Both the position numbers and the translations under genes were made by a program. A DNA stretch of 64,000 nucleotides, taken from Lachnoclostridium edouardi. Its GTDB lineage: Bacteria > Bacillota > Clostridia > Lachnospirales > Lachnospiraceae. How positions within the stretch are numbered: position 1 is the stretch's first letter; every line of letters starts with the position of its first letter. The stretch spans positions 1,183,681 through 1,247,680 of the forward strand of contig NZ_OESQ01000001.1 of assembly GCF_900240245.1 (NCBI RefSeq), given 5' to 3'. Below, one piece after another: positions 60,207 to 64,000 of this stretch. The notes beneath the pieces were generated by a model. It ran no database searches. It had not been told where the DNA came from and saw only the letters and a program-made list of their open reading frames with translations.

Positions 60207-61379
60207 CTACAGCTCCTGACTTGTCTGAATATTATTTTTTCTGGGAGGTCTGGGCCCCATAAACTGATAAAAATATGTTTTCATCATCCCGTTATATATT
60301 TTTCTGTTTTTATCAGCTTTTCTGCCTATATATTTTTCTGTATCTTCATATGCAGTAATAATATAGGCTGACCAGGAATCTAAGGCCTGAAACCGCTGTC
60401 CCAGCTGGCGGTACAATTCCGGCAGATTCTCCTTTTCTTCTATTCTTTCCCCGTAAGGAGGATTGGTAATCAAAAATCCGTATTTTTTCGGGTGACTGAG
60501 CAAAGATACAGGGCGCTGCTGAAAATGAATTAAGTGGTCCACTCCCGCCGCCTCCGCGTTGGCCCTGGCTGCCCTTACAATATCTCCGTCAATATCATAT
60601 CCCTGAATATCCACCTGTATCTGATCCTCCACCAGATCATTGGCTTCGTCAACTGCATCATACCAGCATTTCTTAGGAATCAGATTTTTCCACCCCTCCG
60701 CCAGAAAGCTTCTGTTCATTCCAGGGGCCATATTAGCGGCAATCATAGCAGCCTCAATAGGGAAGGTGCCGCTTCCGCAAAACGGGTCTACTAAAATTCT
60801 GTCCCGCTTCCACGGAGTCAGCAAAATCAGGGCTGAGGCCAAAGTCTCTGTAATAGGCGCCTTACTGGTCAATGTTCTGTAGCCTCTTTTGTGAAGAGAC
60901 ACTCCTGTAGTGTCCAGGCCCACTGTTACCTGGTCCTTATAAAGGGCCACTCTGAGAGGATAACTATCCCCGGCCTCGGAAAACCACTGAATGTTATAAT
61001 GGCTTTTCAGCCGCTCTACTATGGCTTTTTTCATAATAGACTGGATATCTGAGGGGCTGAACAGCTTACTTTTTATAGACGCAGCTTTTGCCACCCAAAA
61101 TTTGCCGTCTGCAGGAATTAACTCTTCCCAGGGCAAAGCCTTGGTGGCCTGAAACAGCTCCTCATATGTGACGGCCTGAAAGCTGCCTACCTTTAACAGC
61201 ACTCTTTCTGCTGTCCTTAAAAATACATTGGCTCTGCAGATCGCTTCATCATCTCCTAAAAAGGTGACTTTTCCGTCCTCCACCATTGAAATCTCATATC
61301 CTAAATCCTGTATTTCTTTTTTCAGAACTGCTTCCAGACCAAAATGGCAGGGCGCAATTAATTCATATGTTTTCTTCAA
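60207..61379 (-). CDS. THUMP-domain rRNA methyltransferase (RlmL-like)
   Basis: A 390-residue class I methyltransferase with an N-terminal THUMP region (residues about 45-160) and a C-terminal catalytic domain. The catalytic motif is FLITNPPYGERIEE, the SAM loop VDPFCGSGTFPIEAAMIA. It resembles the N2-G methylase part of RlmKL (RlmL/YpsC). The start is TTG after AGGAGGATAAAAC. It targets 23S rRNA by analogy; the position is not established here. Confidence 0.9.
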   Translation of the reverse strand: MKKTYELIAPCHFGLEAVLKKEIQDLGYEISMVEDGKVTFLGDDEAICRANVFLRTAERVLLKVGSFQAVTYEELFQATKALPWEELIPADGKFWVAKAASIKSKLFSPSDIQSIMKKAIVERLKSHYNIQWFSEAGDSYPLRVALYKDQVTVGLDTTGVSLHKRGYRTLTSKAPITETLASALILLTPWKRDRILVDPFCGSGTFPIEAAMIAANMAPGMNRSFLAEGWKNLIPKKCWYDAVDEANDLVEDQIQVDIQGYDIDGDIVRAARANAEAAGVDHLIHFQQRPVSLLSHPKKYGFLITNPPYGERIEEKENLPELYRQLGQRFQALDSWSAYIITAYEDTEKYIGRKADKNRKIYNGMMKTYFYQFMGPRPPRKNNIQTSQEL

Positions 61380-61400
61380 GTTTTATCCTCCTGCCTTACT

Positions 61401-61949
61401 TTATTGCTTTAAGCTTATTTCCTTTACTACTTCTCCGGAAAAAGTTAATATTTTAAATGTCTGATCCTCTAAAATTCCATAAGTAGGAGGATTTCCCTCT
61501 TTGGGAATAGATGTGGACCCTGGATTGAGGATTACATGATCCCCTACTTTATCTGCCCTCAGCACATGAGTATGGCCGTGAATTAAAACGTCTCCCGGCT
61601 GTATAGGCGGCATATGCTCTTCGTTCATAATATGGCCGTGAGTAGCGTAAAATGTGATTCCGTTCAGAACCAGCACCCCATAGTCTGCCATAACAGGAAA
61701 CTCCAGCACCATCTGGTCTACCTCTGCCTCGCAGTTTCCTCTCACTGCATAAATCTTGTCTTTCATCTGATTCAGCATACTGATTACCTTTTTAGGCGCA
61801 TAATCTTTTGGAAGATCATTTCTCGGCCCGTGGTACAGCAGATCCCCTAAAAGAATCAGGCGCTCTGCACCTGACTCCTTAAAGGCCTGAACTGTTTTCT
61901 CGCAGTAAAAAGCAGAACCATGTATATCTGAAGCAAACATGTATTTCAT
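61401..61949 (-). CDS. yfcE: YfcE-family phosphodiesterase
   Basis: A 182-residue calcineurin-type phosphoesterase. Motifs are FASDIHGSAFYCE, LILLGDLLYHGPRND, VRGNCEAEV, YATHGHIMNEEH and IHGHTHVLRA. It is closer to E. coli YfcE than the paralog at 57663. TAGGAGGAATAG precedes the ATG. It starts the operon with the methyltransferase (22-base gap), protease, rdgB and the other phosphoesterase. Its promoter must lie in the 110 bases before it, which hold a CACAGCC/GGCTGTG hairpin and the left end of an insertion sequence. Confidence 0.92.
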   Translation of the reverse strand: MKYMFASDIHGSAFYCEKTVQAFKESGAERLILLGDLLYHGPRNDLPKDYAPKKVISMLNQMKDKIYAVRGNCEAEVDQMVLEFPVMADYGVLVLNGITFYATHGHIMNEEHMPPIQPGDVLIHGHTHVLRADKVGDHVILNPGSTSIPKEGNPPTYGILEDQTFKILTFSGEVVKEISLKQ

Positions 61950-62235
61950 TGTCTATTCCTCCTATTTTACATTACCACCATTTTAAGGCTTAAACTATAG
62001 TTCTGTCAACAATTCTATCATCTGTCACAGCCCTGTGGCTGTGTATTTTCCTCTGTATAAGTGAAAACCCCGTCTTTAGAAGTTAGCACTAGAAATCTTT
62101 AGGAGTATTTTCTGCTCTGAAGCCTCACAAATGCCTTTAAATAAGGCTTTTTTTATTGCAAAAAAACTTTTCAAAATTCTTTTTTTGCGATATACTAATA
62201 GTGTTAGTGGTGCTATCTTTTTGAGGAGGGATTCT

Positions 62236-63912
62236 ATGGCATATTTTTTAAAAAAGACAACTTTAAAAGGCAGAACTTATCTTGCGATTTATGACAGTTT
62301 TTATAATCAGGAAAAAAAGGGGGCAGCTCACAAATGCTACAAATCCCTTGGCTCTGTAGAAACACTGAAAAAGAACGGCATGGAAGATCCAATCTCTTTT
62401 TACCAACAAGAAGTAGCTCTCTTAAACCAGCAACGAAAAGAAGAAGGTGTCCGCAAAATTTCTGACATTTCTCCAACTCTTTATCTTGGATACTTTCCAC
62501 TGAAAGCAATCCTTGAGAAATTAAAAATCCAAAAGTATGTGAATTATTTTCATCTTACATATGATTTTCAGTTCGATCTTTATGAATTGATTTCTACATT
62601 AGTCTACGCAAGAGGTGTATGCCCATGCAGTAAAAACAGGACATTCCACGATGTGCTTCCCAATCTGTACCATTCGTCGCATTATTCCTATGATCAGCTT
62701 CTTGATGGTCTTGCCTTTTTGGGAGAAAACTATGAAAAGTTTATCGAGATCTTTACTGTACAAACTGCGGCTGTTTATGGACTGGATACTTCAAACTCTT
62801 ACTTTGATTGTACGAATTTCTATTTTGAAATAGACAGGGAGGATGATTTCAGAAAAAAAGGACCGAGCAAAGAAAACAAAAAGGAACCCATCATCGGTCT
62901 TGGGCTCCTTTTGGATCGGAACCAGATTCCGGTCGGTATGAAGATGTATCCGGGAAATGAGTCAGAAAAACCCATTCTACGTGATGTGATTGATGGACTT
63001 AAAAATAGGAACAATATCATGGGAAAAACCATCCATGTCGCAGACAAAGGACTTAATTGTGCACAAAACATTGCGTTTTCAAAACAGAATGGAGATGGTT
63101 ATCTGTTTTCAAAATCTGTAAAAACCTTGCCTTCGACAGAAAAAACCTGGGTATTATTAGAACAGGATTACAAAGATGTCAAAGATAAAAGCGGAAAACT
63201 TTTATACCGCTATAAAAGCTGTATTGATACTTTTCCTTATTCCATAGAGTATAACGGAAAAAAACAGACCATTATGCTTACAGAGAAACGCCTGGTTACC
63301 TACAATCCTTCCCTTGCTGCAAAAAAAAGATATGAAATAAACCGCCTTGTAGAAAAAGCAAAAGCACTTACCCTGTCACAAGCCAAAAGGAATGACTTTG
63401 GAGAAGCAGGAAAATATGTGGATTTCACAGATAAAACAGGAAATAAAGCAAAAACAAGGATTAATCAGGCTGCCATCGATAAGGACCTCGAACTTGCCGG
63501 ATACAATCTTCTGGTCACATCCGAAACCCAGATGACAGATCAGGATATTTACTGTACTTACCATAATCTGTGGAGAATTGAAGAATCCTTTAAGATTATG
63601 AAATCAGACCTGGATGCACGGCCGGTATTTCTTCAAAAAGAAAATACGATTAAAGGCCACTTTTTGATTTGCTATTTAACAGTTCTCTTAGAGAGGATTT
63701 TTCAATTTAAGATACTGGATGAAAAATATTCAACTTCAGATATATTTAGATTCATTAAAGATTTCAGGGTAACAAAAGGCGAACATAAATATATAAACAC
63801 CACAAGGGATTGTACTTTTATAAATGACCTAGCTGATAAATTTCATCTTCCTTTAACGAATTACTTTCTATCTGAAACTCAAATAAACACCATTTTTAAT
63901 TATAAACTATAA
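62236..63912 (+). CDS. IS1634-family transposase
   Basis: A 558-residue IS4-group DDE transposase. The N-terminus MAYFLKKTTLKGRTYLAIYD and CYKSLGS are typical of IS1634. Catalytic-type residues are the Asp in SYFDCTNFYFE, the Asp in IHVADKGLNCAQNI and the Glu in YHNLWRIEESFKIMKSDLDA with the YREK-like helix. It is full length, so the element may be active. ATG 62236 lies after GAGGAGGGATTCT; the frame opens 35 codons up at a weak start. A hairpin terminator follows. Confidence 0.9.
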   Translation: MAYFLKKTTLKGRTYLAIYDSFYNQEKKGAAHKCYKSLGSVETLKKNGMEDPISFYQQEVALLNQQRKEEGVRKISDISPTLYLGYFPLKAILEKLKIQKYVNYFHLTYDFQFDLYELISTLVYARGVCPCSKNRTFHDVLPNLYHSSHYSYDQLLDGLAFLGENYEKFIEIFTVQTAAVYGLDTSNSYFDCTNFYFEIDREDDFRKKGPSKENKKEPIIGLGLLLDRNQIPVGMKMYPGNESEKPILRDVIDGLKNRNNIMGKTIHVADKGLNCAQNIAFSKQNGDGYLFSKSVKTLPSTEKTWVLLEQDYKDVKDKSGKLLYRYKSCIDTFPYSIEYNGKKQTIMLTEKRLVTYNPSLAAKKRYEINRLVEKAKALTLSQAKRNDFGEAGKYVDFTDKTGNKAKTRINQAAIDKDLELAGYNLLVTSETQMTDQDIYCTYHNLWRIEESFKIMKSDLDARPVFLQKENTIKGHFLICYLTVLLERIFQFKILDEKYSTSDIFRFIKDFRVTKGEHKYINTTRDCTFINDLADKFHLPLTNYFLSETQINTIFNYKL

Positions 63913-63922
63913 TAACAAACAC

Positions 63923-63949
63923 AGAAGGACTGCCGCTAGCAGTCCTTCT
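63923..63949 (+). terminator. Terminator of transposase gene
   Basis: AGAAGGACTGC/GCAGTCCTTCT with a 5-base loop, just after the stop and inside the right end of the IS. Confidence 0.75.
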
Positions 63950-64000
63950 AAACCTTAAAGTTTGCACTATTTTTTAATCTCTGATACCAAAGTCAGGTTA

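Larger units (their letters stand above)
62060..63968 (+). mobile_element. IS1634-type insertion sequence
   Basis: One transposase frame between imperfect inverted ends: left AGTGAAAAC...TTTAGAAG (62060-62082) and right AGTGCAAAC...TTTAGAAG on the other strand (63945-63968), with a few inner mismatches. The length of about 1.9 kb fits the IS1634 family. No target-site duplication is evident. The ends are inferred and not certain. Confidence 0.6.

Noticed and set aside
62020..62050. CACAGCC/GGCTGTG hairpin as terminator of the phosphoesterase gene
   Set aside because: It is upstream of that gene's start, and no U-run follows; it may be a protein site or chance.

Overview
The window looks like chromosome of an anaerobic gut-type Firmicute, most likely Lachnospiraceae (Clostridium cluster XIVa). 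I infer this from the AT-rich low-GC sequence, AGGAGG-type ribosome sites, [FeFe]-hydrogenases, a GlpP-type glycerol regulator, MATE and NCS1 transporters, and a MobV-type mobile element typical of that family. Identity was judged only from motifs and remembered family sequences; no search was run.

Layout: (1) 0.1-5.2 kb: a lipoprotein / histidine kinase / response regulator operon, a DUF1266 gene broken by one stop codon, a 26-residue holin-like toxin with a probable convergent antisense RNA, and an unknown gene. (2) 5.5-13.8 kb: one minus-strand operon, BCCT transporter - FAD oxidoreductase - glpK - GlpA-like dehydrogenase - NAD/FAD oxidoreductase - DUF1667 - glpP, with a promoter followed by a terminator hairpin in the leader. 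(3) 14-21.9 kb: a MATE pump behind a riboswitch-like leader, a DUF3781 gene, a decayed YjdF gene, guaA, uvrA and an unknown gene. (4) 22-38.2 kb: a ureide (allantoin) island: ureidoglycine aminohydrolase, a cupin, an XRE-GntR fusion regulator, an NhaC antiporter, a second copy of the FAD oxidoreductase, two NCS1 permease + allantoinase pairs, an IclR regulator, a glyoxylate carboligase-like enzyme and a PurF-like protein without the glutaminase cysteine.

(5) 38.4-43.8 kb: a PepSY protein and a hydrogen-sensing operon (2Fe-2S protein, PAS-bearing sensory [FeFe]-hydrogenase, SpoIIE phosphatase, second [FeFe]-hydrogenase). (6) 43.9-49.6 kb: a cell-wall amidase, small metabolic genes, a Crp regulator, a frameshifted old-yellow-enzyme gene and an arginase-family gene. 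(7) About 49.6-56.75 kb: an integrated mobilizable element with a large serine recombinase, a pMV158-like oriT, a RepA-type protein, a MobV relaxase and an M28 peptidase/XRE cargo bounded by inverted palindromes. (8) 56.8-62 kb: a seven-tRNA operon and housekeeping genes (YfcE-type phosphoesterases, RdgB, a papain-like protease, an RlmL-like methyltransferase). (9) 62-64 kb: an IS1634-type insertion sequence.

How it fits together: the ureide island should turn allantoin into ureidoglycolate and glyoxylate, with carbon passing to tartronate semialdehyde. Shared GTGGTCGGCC-type sites tie the cupin/AllE operon to the second permease-allantoinase operon, and a GTGAAA palindrome marks an IclR-type site at the carboligase promoter. 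The most novel-looking signals are a covarying dispersed RNA element (15.6 and 47.4 kb), the type I toxin locus at 4.4-4.65 kb, paired leader attenuators in front of the two FAD-oxidoreductase operons, and the carboligase and PurF variants with altered catalytic residues.
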